A program made the position numbers and the translations under genes. Positions 1-13,984 of a stretch of DNA of 64,000 nt are shown here, one piece after another (positions within the stretch are counted from its first letter, which is position 1; every line of letters starts with the position of its first letter). Source of the stretch: Lepidurus packardi (Eukaryota; Arthropoda; Branchiopoda; Notostraca; Triopsidae); contig JAKZAN010000073.1 of the NCBI GenBank assembly GCA_023053545.1, positions 62,001 to 126,000 of the forward strand, in the 5' to 3' direction. The notes beneath the pieces were generated by a model. It searched no databases. It saw only the letters and a list, made by a program, of their open reading frames with translations, and was not told the origin of the DNA.

Positions 1-3000
1 TCGTAAGGAATTAATTCAGTCCGTAAGGAATTAATTCAGTCCGTAAGGAATTATTTCAGTCCGTATTGAATTAATTAAGTCCGTAGAGAATTAATTCAGT
101 CCGTAAGGAATTAATTCAGTCCGTAAGGAATTAATTCAGTCCGTAAGGAATTAATTCAGTCCGTAATGGATTAATTAAGTGCGTAATGAATTAATTAAGT
201 CCATAAGGAATTAATTCATTCCGTAAGGAATTAATTAAGTCCGTAAGGAATTATTTCAGTCCGTATTGAATTAATTAAGTCCGTAGAGAATTAATCCAGT
301 CCGTAAGGAATTAATTCAGTCCGTAAGGAATTAATTCCGTCCGTAAAGAATTAATTAAGTTCGTAAGGAATTAATTCAGTCCGTAAGGAATTAATTCAGT
401 CCGTAAGGAATTATTTCAGTCCGTATTGAATTAATTAAGTCCGAAGAGAATTAATTCAGTCCGTAAGGAATTAATTCAGTCCGTAAGGAATTAATTCAGT
501 CCGTAAGGAATTAATTCAGTCCGTAAGGAATTAATTCAGTCCGTAAGGAATTAATTCAGTCCGTAAGGAATTAATTCAGTCCGTAATGGATTAATTAAGT
601 GCGTAATGAAGTAATTAATTCCGTAAGGAATTAATTCATTCCGTAAGGAATTAATTAAGTCCGTAAGGAATTATTTCATTCCGTATTGAATTAATTAAGT
701 CCGTAGAGAATTAATTCAGTCCGTAAGGAATTAATTCAGTCCGTAAGGAATTAATTCCGTCCGTAAAGAATTAATTAAGTTCGTAAGGAATTAATTCAGT
801 CCGTAAGGAATTAATTCAGTCCGTAAGGAATTATTTCAGTCCGTATTGAATGAATTAAGTCCGTAGAGAATTAATTCAGTCCGTAAGGAATTAATTCAGT
901 CCGTAAGGAATTAATTCAGTCCGTAAGGAATTAATTCAGTCCGTAAAGAATTAATTCAGTCCGTAAGGAATTAATTCAGTCCGTAAGGAATTAATCCAGT
1001 CCGTAAGGAATTCATTCAGTAAGTAAGGAATTCAATCGATCCTAAAGAATTAATTCAGTCCGTAAGGAATTAATTCAGTCCGTAAGGAATTATTTCAGTC
1101 CGCAAGGAATTAATTCAGTCCGTATGGAATTAATTCAGTCCGTAATGGATTAATTAAGTGCGTAATGAATTAATCAAGTCCGTAAGGAGTTAATTCATTC
1201 CGTAAGGAATTAATTAAGTCCGTAAGGAATTATTTCAGTCCGTATTGAATTAATTAAGTCCGTAGAGAATTAATTCAGTCCGTAAGGAATTAATTCAGTC
1301 CGTAAGGAATTAATTCCGTCCGTAAAGAATTAATTAAGTTCGTAAGGAATTAATTCAGTCCGTAAGGAATTAATTCAGTCCGTAAGGAATTATTTCAGTC
1401 CGTATTGAATTAATTAAGTCCGTAGAGAATTAATTCAGTCCGTAAGGAATTAATTCAGTCCGTAAGGAATTAATTCAGTCCGTAAGGAATTAATTCAGTC
1501 CGTAATGGATTAATTAAGTGCGTAATGAATTAATTAAGTCCGTAAGGAATTAATTCATTCCGTAAGGAATTAATTAAGTCCGTAAGGAATTATTTCAGTC
1601 CGTATTGAATTAATTAAGTCCGTAGAGAATTAATCCAGTCCGTAAGGAATTAATTCAGTCCGTAAGGAATTAATTCCGTCCGTAAAGAATTAATTAAGTT
1701 CGTAAGGAATTAATTCAGTCCGTAAGGAATTAATTCAGTCCGTAAGGAATTATTTCAGTCCGTATTGAATTAATTAAGTCCGAAGAGAATTAATTCAGTC
1801 CGTAAGGAATTAATTCAGTCCGTAAGGAATTAATTCAGTCCGTAAGGAATTAATTAAGTCCGTAAGGAATTAATTCAGTCCGTAAAGAATTAATTAAGTT
1901 CGTAAGGAATTAATTCAGTCCGTAAGGAATTAATTCAGTCCGTAAGGAATTATTTCAGTCCGTATTGAATTAATTAAGTCCGTAGAGAATTAATCCAGTC
2001 CGTAAGGAATTAATTCAGTCCGTAAGGAATTAATTCAGTCCGTAAAGAATTAATTCAGTCCGTAAGGAATTAATTCAGTCCGTAAGGAATTAATCCAGTC
2101 CGTAAGGAATTCATTCAGTAAGTAAGGAATTCAATCGATCCTAAAGAATTAATTCAGTCCGTAAGGAATTAATTCAGTCCGTAAGGAATTATTTCAGTCC
2201 GCAAGGAATTAATTCAGTCCGTATGGAATTAATTCAGTCCGTAATGGATTAATTAAGTGCGTAATGAATTAATTAAGTCCGTAAGGAGTTAATTCATTCC
2301 GTAAGGAATTAATTAAGTCCGTAAGGAATTATTTCAGTCCGTATTGAATTAATTAAGTCCTTAGAGAATTAATTCAGTCCGTAAGGAATTAATTCAGTCC
2401 GTAAGGAATTAATTCCGTCCGTAAAGAATTAATTAAGTTCGTAAGGAATTAATTCAGTCCGTAAGGAATTAATTCAGTCCGTAAGGAATTATTTCAGTCC
2501 GTATTGAATTAATTAAGTCCGTAGAGAATTAATTCAGTCCGTAAGGAATTAATTCAGTCCGTAAGGAATTAATTCAGTCCGTAAGGAATTAATTCAGTCC
2601 GTAATGGATTAATTAAGTGCGTAATGAATTAATTAAGTCCGTAAGGAATTAATTCATTCCGTAAGGAATTAATTAAGTCCGTAAGGAATTATTTCAGTCC
2701 GTATTGAATTAATTAAGTCCGTAGAGAATTAATCCAGTCCGTAAGGAATTAATTCAGTCCGTAAGGAATTAATTCCGTCCGTAAAGAATTAATTAAGTTC
2801 GTAAGGAATTAATTCAGTCCGTAAGGAATTAATTCAGTCCGTAAGGAATTATTTCAGTCCGTATTGAATTAATTAAGTCCGAAGAGAATTAATTCAGTCC
2901 GTAAGGAATTAATTCAGTCCGTAAGGAATTAATTCAGTCCGTAAGGAATTAATTAAGCCCGTAAGGAATTAATTCAGTCCGTAAAGAATTAATTAAGTTC

Positions 3001-6000
3001 GTAAGGAATTAATTCAGTCCGTAAGGAATTAATTCAGTCCGTAAGGAATTATTTCAGTCCGTATTGAATTAATTAAGTCCGTAGAGAATTAATCCAGTCC
3101 GTAAGGAATTAATTCAGTCCGTAAGGAATTAATTCAGTCCGTAAAGAATTAATTCAGTCCGTAAGGAATTAATTCAGTCCGTAAGGAATTAATCCAGTCC
3201 GTAAGGAATTCATTCAGTAAGTAAGGAATTCAATCGATCCTAAAGAATTAATTCAGTCCGTAAGGAATTAATTCAGTCCGTAAGGAATTATTTCAGTCCG
3301 TATTGAATTAATTAAGTCCTTAGAGAATTAATTCAGTCCGTAAGGAATTAATTCAGTCCGTAAGGAATTAATTCCGTCCGTAAAGAATTAATTAAGTTCG
3401 TAAGGAATTAATTCAGTCCGTAAGGAATTAATTCAGTCCGTAAGGAATTATTTCAGTCCGTATTGAATTAATTAAGTCCGTAGAGAATTAATTCAGTCCG
3501 TAAGGAATTAATTCAGTCCGTAAGGAATTAATTCAGTCCGTAAGGAATTAATTCAGTCCGTAATGGATTAATTAAGTGCGTAATGAATTAATTAAGTCCG
3601 TAAGGAATTAATTCATTCCGTAAGGAATTAATTAAGTCCGTAAGGAATTATTTCAGTCCGTATTGAATTAATTAAGTCCGTAGAGAATTAATCCAGTCCG
3701 TAAGGAATTAATTCAGTCCGTAAGGAATTAATTCCGTCCGTAAAGAATTAATTAAGTTCGTAAGGAATTAATTCAGTCCGTAAGGAATTAATTCAGTCCG
3801 TAAGGAATTATTTCAGTCCGTATTGAATTAATTAAGTCCGAAGAGAATTAATTCAGTCCGTAAGGAATTAATTCAGTCCGTAAGGAATTAATTCAGTCCG
3901 TAAGGAATTAATTAAGCCCGTAAGGAATTAATTCAGTCCGTAAAGAATTAATTAAGTTCGTAAGGAATTAATTCAGTCCGTAAGGAATTAATTCAGTCCG
4001 TAAGGAATTATTTCAGTCCGTATTGAATTAATTAAGTCCGTAGAGAATTAATCCAGTCCGTAAGGAATTAATTCAGTCCGTAAGGAATTAATTCAGTCCG
4101 TAAAGAATTAATTCAGTCCGTAAGGAATTAATTCAGTCCGTAAGGAATTAATCCAGTCCGTAAGGAATTCATTCAGTAAGTAAGGAATTCAATCGATCCT
4201 AAAGAATTAATTCAGTCCGTAAGGAATTAATTCAGTCCGTAAGGAATTATTTCAGTCCGCAAGGAATTAATTCAGTCCGTATGGAATTAATTCAGTCCGT
4301 AATGGATTAATTAAGTGCGTAATGAATTAATTAAGTCCGTAAGGAGTTAATTCATTCCGTAAGGAATTAATTAAGTCCGTAAGGAATTATTTCAGTCCGT
4401 ATTGAATTAATTAAGTCCGTAGAGAATTAATTCAGTCCGTAAGGAATTAATTCAGTCCGTAAGGAATTAATTCCGTCCGTAAAGAATTAATTAAGTTCGT
4501 AAGGAATTAATTCAGTCCGTAAGGAATTAATTCAGTCCGTAAGGAATTATTTCAGTCCGTATTGAATTAATTAAGTCCGTAGAGAATTAATTCAGTCCGT
4601 AAGGAATTAATTCAGTCCGTAAGGAATTAATTCAGTCCGTAAGGAATTAATTCAGTCCGTAATGGATTAATTAAGTGCGTAATGAATTAATTAAGTCCGT
4701 AAGGAATTAATTCATTCCGTAAGGAATTAATTAAGTCCGTAAGGAATTATTTCAGTCCGTATTGAATTAATTAAGTCCGTAGAGAATTAATCCAGTCCGT
4801 AAGGAATTAATTCAGTCCGTAAGGAATTAATTCCGTCCGTAAAGAATTAATTAAGTTCGTAAGGAATTAATTCAGTCCGTAAGGAATTAATTCAGTCCGT
4901 AAGGAATTATTTCAGTCCGTATTGAATTAATTAAGTCCGAAGAGAATTAATTCAGTCCGTAAGGAATTAATTCAGTCCGTAAGGAATTAATTCCGTCCGT
5001 AAAGAATTAATTAAGTTCGTAAGGAATTAATTCAGTCCGTAAGGAATTAATTCAGTCCGTAAGGAATTATTTCAGTCCGTATTGAATTAATTAAGTCCGT
5101 AGAGAATTAATTCAGTCCGTAAGGAATTAATTCAGTCCGTAAGGAATTAATTCAGTCCGTAAGGAATTAATTCAGTCCGTAATGGATTAATTAAGTGCGT
5201 AATGAATTAATTAAGTCCGTAAGGAATTAATTCATTCCGTAAGGAATTAATTAAGTCCGTAAGGAATTATTTCAGTCCGTATTGAATTAATTAAGTCCGT
5301 AGAGAATTAATCCAGTCCGTAAGTAATTAATTCAGTCCGTAAGGAATTAATTCCGTCCGTAAAGAATTAATTAAGTTCGTAAGGAATTAATTCAGTCCGT
5401 AAGGAATTAATTCAGTCCGTAAGGAATTATTTCAGTCCGTATTGAATTAATTAAGTCCGAAGAGAATTAATTCAGTCCGTAAGGAATTAATTCAGTCCGT
5501 AAGGAATTAATTCAGTCCGTAAGGAATTAATTAAGTCCGTAAGGAATTAATTCAGTCCGTAAAGAATTAATTAAGTTCGTAAGGAATTAATTCAGTCCGT
5601 AAGGAATTAATTCAGTCCGTAAGGAATTATTTCAGTCCGTATTGAATTAATTAAGTCCGAAGAGAATTAATTCAGTCCGTAAGGAATTAATTCAGTCCGT
5701 AAGGAATTAATTCAGTCCGTAAGGAATTAATTAAGTCCGTAAGGAATTAATTCAGTCCGTAAGGAATTAATCCAGTCCGTAAGGAATTAATTCAGTCCGT
5801 AAGGAATTAATTCAGTCCGTAAAGAATTAATTCAGTCCGTAAGGAATTAATTCAGTCCGTAAGGAATTAATCCAGTCCGTAAGGAATTCATTCAGTAAGT
5901 AAGGAATTCAATCGATCCTAAAGAATTAATTCAGTCCGTAAGGAATTAATTCAGTCCGTAAGGAATTATTTCAGTCCGCAAGGAATTAGTTCAGTCCGTA

Positions 6001-7035
6001 TGGAATTAATTCAGTCCGTAATGGATTAATTAAGTGCGTAATGAATCAATTAAGTCCGTAAGGAATTAATTCATTCCGTAAGGAATTAATTAAGTCCGTA
6101 AGGAATTATTTCAGTCCGTATTGAATTAATTAAGTCCGTAGAGAATTAATTCAGTCCGTAAGGAATTAATTCAGTCCGTAAGGAATTAATTCCGTCCGTA
6201 AAGAATTAATTAAGTTCGTAAGGAATTAATTCAGTCCGTAAGGAATTAATTCAGTCCGTAAGGAATTATTTCAGTCCGTATTGAATTAATTAAGTCCGTA
6301 TAGAATTAATTCAGTCCGTAAGGAATTAATTCAGTCCGTAAGGAATTAATTCAGTCCGTAAGGAATTAATTCAGTCCGTAAGGAATTAATTCAGTCCGTA
6401 ATGGATTAATTAAGTGCGTAATGAATTAATTAAGTCCGTAAGGAATTAATTAATTCCGTAAGGAATTAATTAAGTCCGTAAGGAATTATTTCAGTCCGTA
6501 TTGAATTAATTAAGTCCGTAGAGAATTAATTCAGTCCGTAAGGAATTAATTCAGTCCGTAAGGAATTAATTCCGTCCGTAAAGAATTAATTAAGTTCGTA
6601 AGGAATTAATTCAGTCCGTAAGGAATTAATTCAGTCCGTAAGGAATTATTTCAGTCCGTATTGAATTAATTAAGTCCGAAGAGAATTAATTCAGTCCGTA
6701 AGGAATTAATTCAGTCCGTAGGGAATTAATTCAGTCCGTAAGGAATTAATTCAGTCCGTAAGGAATTAATTCAGTCCGTAAAGAATTAATTAAGTTCGTA
6801 AGGAATTAATTCAGTCCGTAAGGAATTAATTCAGTCCGTAAGGAATTATTTCAGTCCGTATTGAATTAATTAAGTCCGAAGAGAATTAATTCAGTCCGTA
6901 AGGAATTAATTCAGTCCGTAAGGAATTAATTCAGTCCGTAAGGAATTTATTAAGTCCGTAAGGAATTAATTCAGTCCGTAAGGAATTAATCCAGTCCGTA
7001 AGGAATTAATTCAGTAAGTAAGGAATTCAATCGAT
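1..7035 (+). repeat. HOR block A: nested 360-420 bp and 1,099 bp units
   Basis: Monomer variants recur in order. A short unit of 18 monomers begins TCGTAAGG after a CCGTAAAG monomer at 1 and recurs at 361 (360 bp) and 781 (420 bp, three extra plain monomers). Over this lies a 1,099-bp unit (54 monomers of 20 bp plus one of 19 bp): the marker CCTAAAG is at 1041, 2140 and 3239. The next interval, 959 bp, equals 1,099 minus exactly seven monomers; later intervals are 1,719 and 1,119 bp. Units 1041-2139 and 2140-3238 have equal length and I saw only a few substitutions between them. Unequal exchange in whole-monomer steps explains this pattern. Confidence 0.9.
1021..1059 (+). repeat. Marker cassette (type copy): ATCGAT monomer plus 19-bp monomer
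   Basis: The cassette joins a monomer starting AAGTAAGG and ending AATTCAATCGAT to a 19-bp monomer starting CCTAAAG, usually preceded by AATCCAGT and AATTCATTCAGT monomers. I located 44 copies. First base of CCTAAAG: 1041, 2140, 3239, 4198, 5917, 7036, 11394, 14887, 15546, 16863, 17502, 18480, 20085, 21451, 23324, 23563, 23962, 24201, 24719, 26592, 26831, 27230, 27469, 28527, 30225, 31670, 32875, 33074, 33809, 35355, 37191, 40086, 44747, 45285, 47422, 47960, 49598, 50136, 51694, 52231, 53869, 54407, 59580, 61755. It is the most divergent monomer pair from consensus and is kept in every block. Its function, if any, is unknown. Confidence 0.9.
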
Positions 7036-10000
7036 CCTAAAGAATTAATTCAGTCCGTAAGGTATTATTTCAGTCCGTATAGAATTAATTAATTCCGTAA
7101 AGAATTAATTCAGTCCGTAAGGAATTAATTCAGTCCGTAAGGAATTAATTCAGTCCGTAAGGAATTCATTAAGTCCGTTAGGAATTAGATAAGTCCATAA
7201 GGAATTAATTAAGTCCGTAAGGAATTAATTAAGTCCGTAAGGAAATAATTAAGTCCGTAAGGAATTAATTAAGTCCGTAAGGTATTAATTAAGTCCGTTA
7301 TTAATTAATTAAGTCCATAAGAAACAAATTAAGTCCGTAAGGAATTATTTAAGTCCGTAAAGAATTTATTCAGTCCGTAAGGAATTAATTCAGTCTGGAA
7401 AGAATTAAATCAGGCCGTAAGGAATTAATTCAGTCCGTAATTAATTAATTAAGTCCGTAAGGAATTAATTCAGTCCGCAATGAATTAATTCAGTCCGTAA
7501 GGAATTAATTCAATCCGTAAACAATTAGTTCAGTCCGTAACTAATTAATTCAGTCCGTAAGGGATTAATTCCGTCCGTAAAGAATTAATTCAGTTGGCAA
7601 GGAATTAATTCAGTAAGTAAGGAATTAATTCAGGCCGTAAGGAATTAATTCAGTCCGTAAGGAATTAATTCAGTCCGCAAGGAATTAATTCAGTCCGTAA
7701 GGAATTAATTCATTCCGTAAGGAATTAATTAATTCGTAAGGAATTAATTAAGTCCGTAAAGAATTAATTAAGTCCGTAAAGATTTAATTAAGTCCGTAAG
7801 GTATTAATAAAGTCCGTTATTAATTAATTAAGTCCATAAGGAACAAATTAAGTCCGTAAGGAATTATTTAAGTCCGTGAAGAATTAATTCAGTCCGTATG
7901 GAATTAATTCAGTCCGTAAGGAATTAATTCAGTCCGTAATTAATTAATTCAGTCCGTAAGGAATTAATTCAGTCCGCAAGGAATTAATTCAGTCCGTATG
8001 GAATTAATTCAGTCCGTAAGGAATTAGTTCTGTACGTAAGGAATTAGTTCAGTCCGTAAGGAATTAATTCAGTCCGTAAGGAATTAATTCAGTCCGTAAG
8101 GAATTAATTCAATCTATAATGGATTAATTAAGTGCGTAATGAATTAATTAAGTCCGTAAGGAATTAATTCATTCCGTAAGGAATTAATTAAGTCCGTAAG
8201 GAATTATTTCAGTCCGTATTGAATTAATTAAGTCCGTAGAGAATTAATTCAGTCCGTAAGGAATTATTTCAGTCCGTATTGAATTAATTAAGTATGTAGA
8301 GAATTAATTCAGTCCGTAAGGAATTAATTCAGTCCGTAAGGAATTAATTCAGTCCGTAATGAATTAATTAAGTCCGTAAGGAATTAATTCAGTCCGCAAT
8401 TAATTAATTCAGTCCGTAAGGAATTAATTCAATCCGTAAACAATTAGTTCGGTCCGTAACTAATTAATTCAGTCCGTAAGGGATTAATTCCGTCCGTAAA
8501 GAATTAATTCAGTTCGCAAGGAATTAATTCAGTCCGTAAGGGATTAATTCAGGCCGTAAGGAATTAATTCAGTCCGTAAGGAATTAATTCATTCCGTAAG
8601 GAATTAATTAATTCGTAAGGAATTAATTAAGTCCGTAAAGAATTAATTAAGTCCGTAAGGAATTAATTAAGTCCGTAAGGTATTAATTAAGTCCGTTATT
8701 AATTAATTAAGTCCATAAGAAACAAATTAACTCCGTTAGGAATTATTTAAGTCCGTGAAGAATTAATTCAATCCGTATGGAATTAATTCAGTCCGTAAGG
8801 AATTAATTCAGTCCGTAATGACCTAATTAAGTCCGTAAGGAATTAATTCAGTCCGTAAGGAATTAATTAATTCGTAAGGAATTAATTCAGTCCGTAAGGA
8901 ATTAGTAAATTCGTAAGGAATTAATTAAGTCCGTAAAGAATTAATTAAGTCCGTAAGGAATTAATTAAGTCCGTAAGGTATTAATTCCGTCCGTAAAGAA
9001 TTAATTCAGTTCGCAAGGAATTAATTCAGTCCGTAAGGAATTAATTCATTCCGTAAGGAATTAATTAATTCGTAAGGAATTAATTAAGTCCGTAAAGAAT
9101 TAATTAAGTCCGTAAGGAATTAATTAAGTCCGTAAGGTATTAATTAAGTCCGTTATTAATTAATTAAGTCCATAAGAAACAAATTAACTCCGTTAGGAAT
9201 TATTTAAGTCCGTGAAGAATTAATTCAATCCGTATGGAATTAATTCAGTCCGTAAGGAATTAATTCAGTCCGTAATGACCTAATTAATTCCGTAAGGAAT
9301 TAATTCAGTCCGTAAGGAATTAATTAATTCGTAAGGAATTAATTCAGTCCGTAAGGAATTAATTAATTCGTAAGGAATTAATTAAGTCCGTAAAGAATTA
9401 ATTAAGTCCGTAAGGAATTAATTAAGTCCGTAAGGTATTAATTAAGTCCGTTATTAATTAATTAAGTCCATAAGGAACAAATTAATTCCGTAAGGAATTA
9501 TTTAAGTCCGTGAAGAATTAATTCAGTCCGTATGGAATTAATTCAGTCCGTAAGCAATTAATTCAGTCCGTAATGAATTAAATAAGTCCGTAAGGAATTA
9601 ATTCAGTCCGCAAGGAATTAATTCAGTCCGTATTGAATTAATTCAGTCCGTAAGGAATTAGTTCAGTACGTAAGGAATTAGTTCAGTACGTAAGGAATTA
9701 ATTCAGTCCGTAAGGAATTAATTCAGTCCGTAAGGAATTAATTCAGTCCGTAATGGATTAATTAAGTGCGTAATGAAGTAATTAATTCCGTAAGGAATTA
9801 ATTCATTCCGTAAGGAATTAATTAAGTCCGTAAGCAATTATTTCATTCCGTATTGAATTAATTAAGTCCGTAGAGAATTAATTCAGTCCGTAAGGAATTA
9901 ATTCAGTCCGTAAGGAATTAATTCCGTCCGTAAAGAATTAATTAAGTTCGTAAGGAATTAATTCAGTCCGTAAGGAATTAATTCAGTCCGTAAGGAATTA

Positions 10001-13000
10001 TTTCAGTCCGTATTGAATGAATTAAGTCCGTAGAGAATTAATTCAGTCCGTAAGGAATTAATTCAGTCCGTAAGGAATTAATTCAGTCCGTAAGGAATTA
10101 ATTCAGTCCGTAAGGAATTAATTCAGTCCGTAATGGATTAATTAAGTGCGTAATGAACTAATTAAGTCCGTAAGGAATTAATTCAGTCCGTAAGGAATTA
10201 TTTCAGTCCGTATTGAATTAATTAAGTCCGTAGAGAATTAATTCAGTCCGTAAGGAATTAATTCAGTCCGTAAGGAATTAATTCAGTCCGTAAGGAATGA
10301 ATTCAGTCCGTAAGGAATTAATTCAGTCCGTAAGGAATTAATTCAGTCCGTATGGAATTAATTCAGTCCGTAAGGAATTAATTCAGTCCGTAAGGAATTA
10401 ATTCATTCCGTAAAGAATTACTTAAGTTCGTAAAGAATTAATTCAGTCCGTAAAGAATTAATTCAGTCCGTAAGGAATTATTTCAGTCCGTATTGAATTA
10501 ATTAATTCCGTAAAGAATTAATTCAGTTCGCAAGGAATTAATTCAGTCCGTAAGGGATTAATTAAGTCTGTAAGGAATTATTTCAGTCCGTATTGAATTA
10601 ATTAAGTCTGTAGAGAATTAATTCAGTCCGTAAGGAATTAATTCAGTCCGTAAGGAATTAATTAATTCGTAAGGAATTAATTAAGTCCGTAAGGAATTAA
10701 TTAAGTCCGTAAGGAATTAATTAAGTCCGTAAGGTATTAATTAAGTCCGTTAGTTCAGTCCGTAACAATTAGTTCAGTCCGTAACTAATTAATTCAGTCC
10801 GTAAGGGATTAATTCCGTCCGTAAAGAATTAATTCAGTTCGCAAGGAATTAATTCAGTACGTAAGGAATTAATTCAGGCCGTAAGGAATTAATTCAGTCC
10901 GTAAGGAATTCATTAAGTCCGTTAGGAATTAATTAAGTCCATAAGGAATTAATTCAGTCCGTAAGGAATTATTTAAGTCCGTAAAGAATTAATTCAGTCC
11001 GTAAGGAATTAATTCAGTCTGGAAAGAATTAAGTCCGTAAGGAATTAATTCAGTCCGCAAGGAATTAATTCAGTCCGTAAGGAATTAATTAATTCCGTAA
11101 GGAATTAATTAATTCGTAAGGAATTAATTAAGTCCGTGAAGAATTAATTCAGTCCGTATGGAATTAATTCAGTCCGTAAGGAATTAATTCAGTCCGTAAT
11201 GAATTAATTAAGTCCGTAAGGAATTAATTCAGTCCGCAAGGAATTATTTCAGTCCGTATGGAATTAATTCAGTCCGTAAGGAATTCATAAAGTCCGTTAG
11301 GAATTAATTGAGTCCATAAGGAATTAATTAAGTCCGTAAGGAATTAATCCAGTCCGTAAGGAATTAATTCAGTAAGTAAGGAATTCAATCGATCCTAAAG
11401 AATTAATTCAGTCCGTAAGGAATTAATTCAGTCCGTAAGGAATTAATTCAGTCCGTAAGGAATTCATTAAGTCCGTTAGGAATTAGATAAGTCCATAAGG
11501 AATTAATTAAGTCCATAAGAAATTAATTAAGTCCGTAAGGAATTATTTAAGTCCGTAAAGAATTTATTCAGTCCGTAAGGAATTAATTCAGTCTGGAAAG
11601 AATTAAATCAGGCCGTAAGGAATTAATTCAGTCCGTAATTAATTAATTAAGTCCGTAAGGAATTAATTCAGTCCGCAATTAATTAATTCAGTCCGTAAGG
11701 AATTAATTCAATCCGTAAATAATTAGTTCAGTCCGTAACTAATTAATTCAGTCCTTAAGGGATTAATTCCGTCCGTAAAGAATTAATTCAGTTCGCAAGG
11801 AATTAATTAATTCGTAAGGAATTAATTAAGTCCGTAAAGAATTAATTAAGTCCGTAAAGAATTAATAAAGTCCGTAAGGTATTAATAAAGTCCGTTATTA
11901 ATTAATTAAGTCCATAAGGAACAAATTAAGTCCGTAAGGAATTATTTAAGTCCGTGAAGAATTAATTCAGTCCGTATGGAATTAATTCAGTCCGTAAGGA
12001 ATTAATTCAGTCCGTAATTAATTATTTCAGTCCGTAAGGAATTAATTCAGTCCGCAAGGAATTAATTCAGTCCGTATGGAATTAATTCAGTCCGTAAGGA
12101 ATTAGTTCTGTACGTAAGGAATTAGTTCAGTCCGTAAGGAATTAATTCAGTCCGTAAGGAATTAATTCAGTCTGTAATGGATTAATTAAGTGCGTAATGA
12201 ATTAATTAAGTCCGTAAGGAATTAATTCATTCCGTAAGGAATTAATTAAGTCCGTAAGGAATTATTTCAGTCCGTATTGAATTAATTAAGTCCGTAGAGA
12301 ATTAATTCAGTCCGTGAAAAATTATTTCAGTCCGTATTGAATTAATTAAGTCCGTAGAGAATTAATTCAGTCCGTTAGGAATTAATTCAGTCCGTAAGGA
12401 ATTAATTAAGTCCGTAATGAATTAATTAAGTCCGTAAGGAATTAATTCAGTCCGCGATTAATTAATTCAGTCCGTAAGGAATTAATTCAATCGGTAAACA
12501 ATTAGTTCAGTCCGTAACTAATTAATTCAGTCCGTAAGGGATTAATTCCGTCCGTAAAGAATTAATTCAGTTCGCAAGGAATTAATTCAGTCCGTAAGGG
12601 ATTAATTCAGGCCGTAAGGAATTAATTCAGTCCGTAAGGAATTAATTCAGTCCGTAATGACCTAATTAAGTCCGTAAGGAATTAATTCAGTCCGCAAGGA
12701 ATTAATTCAATCCGCAGGGAATTAATTCAGTCCGTAAGGAATTAATTAATTCGTAAGGAATTAATTAAGTCCGTAAAGAATTAATTAAGTCCGTAAGGAA
12801 TTAATTAAGTCCGTAAGGTATTAATTAAGTCCGTTATTAATTAATTAAGTCCATAAGGAACAAATTAATTCCGTAAGGAATTATTTAAGTCCGTGAATAA
12901 TTAATTCAGTCCGTATGGAATTAATTCAGTCCGTAAGCAATTAATTCAGTCCGTAATGAATTAATTCAGTCCGTAAGGAATTAATTCAGTCCGTAATGAC

Positions 13001-13984
13001 CTAATTAAGTCCGTAAGGAATTAATTCAGTCCGCAAGGAATTAATTCAATCCGCAGGGAATTAATTCAGTCCGTAAGGAATTAATTAATTCGTAAGGAAT
13101 TAATTAAGTCCGTGAAGAATTAATTAAGTCCGTAAGGATTTAATTAAGTCCGTAAGGTATTAATTAAGTCCGTTATTAATTAATTAAGTCCATAAGGAAC
13201 AAATTAATTCCGTAAGGAATTATTTAAGTCCGTGAAGAATTAATTCAGTCCGTATGGAATTAATTCAGTCCGTAAGCAATTAATTCAGTCCGTAATGAAT
13301 TAATTCAGTTCGCAAGGAATTAATTCAGTCCGTAAGGGATTAATTCAGGCCGTAAGGAATTAATTCAGTCCGTAAGGAATTAATTCATTCCGTAAGGAAT
13401 TAATTCATTCGTAAGGAATTAATTAAGTCCGTAAAGAATTAATTAAGTCCGTAAGGAATTAATTAAGTCCGTAAGGTTTTAATTAAGTCCGTTATTAATT
13501 AATTAAGTCCATAAGAAACAAATTAACTCCGTTAGGAATTATTTAAGTCCGTGAAGAATTAATTCAATCCGTATGGAATTAATTCAGTCCGTAAGGAATT
13601 AATTCAGTCCGTAATGACCTAATTAAGTCCGTAAGGAATTAATTCAGTCCGCAAGGAATTAATTCAATCCGCAGGGAATTAATTCAGTCCGTAAGGAATT
13701 AATTAATTCGTAAGGAATTAATTAAGTCCGTAAAGAATTAATTAAGTCCGTAAGGAATTAATTAATTCCGTAAGGTATTAATTAAGTCCGTTATTAATTA
13801 ATTAAGTCCATAAGGAACAAATTAATTCCGTAAGGAATTATTTAAGTCCGTGAATAATTAATTCAGTCCGTATGGAATTAATTCAGTCCGTAAGCAATTA
13901 ATTCAGTCCGTAATGAATTAATTCAGTCCGTAAGGAATTAATTCAGTCCGTAATGACCTAATTAAGTCCGTAAGGAATTAATTC
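7036..13984 (+). repeat. Heterogeneous satellite zone B
   Basis: This zone has the same monomer but a more mixed variant set than block A, rich in monomers with GGAACAAATTAA, GTTATTAATTAATTAAG and GTCTGGAAAG. Local repeats are visible: the monomer with GTCCGTAATGACC at 8811 recurs at 9268, and CCATAAGAAAC near 8711 recurs near 9168, both 457 bp apart (23 monomers, three of them 19 bp). Related units recur at about 12650-13950. Only one standard marker cassette (11394) interrupts the interval from 7036 to 14887, so marker density is much lower than elsewhere. No gene is visible. Confidence 0.85.
10747..10759 (+). repeat. 13-bp truncated monomer CCGTTAGTTCAGT (type copy)
   Basis: This is a monomer with 7 bp lost from the middle, followed by a 19-bp CCGTAACAATTAGTTCAGT monomer. 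The same truncation in the same context occurs at 10747, 19338, 20704, 22089, 22836, 25357, 26104, 31063, 32288 and 34748, so it was made once and copied by array turnover. It is absent from block A (1-7035) and from everything after 34.8 kb, which marks an intermediate group of HORs. Confidence 0.85.

Noticed and set aside
1..7035. CRISPR array
   Set aside because: The units are contiguous 20-mers with no unique spacers and no cas genes, and the neighbouring element is eukaryotic.
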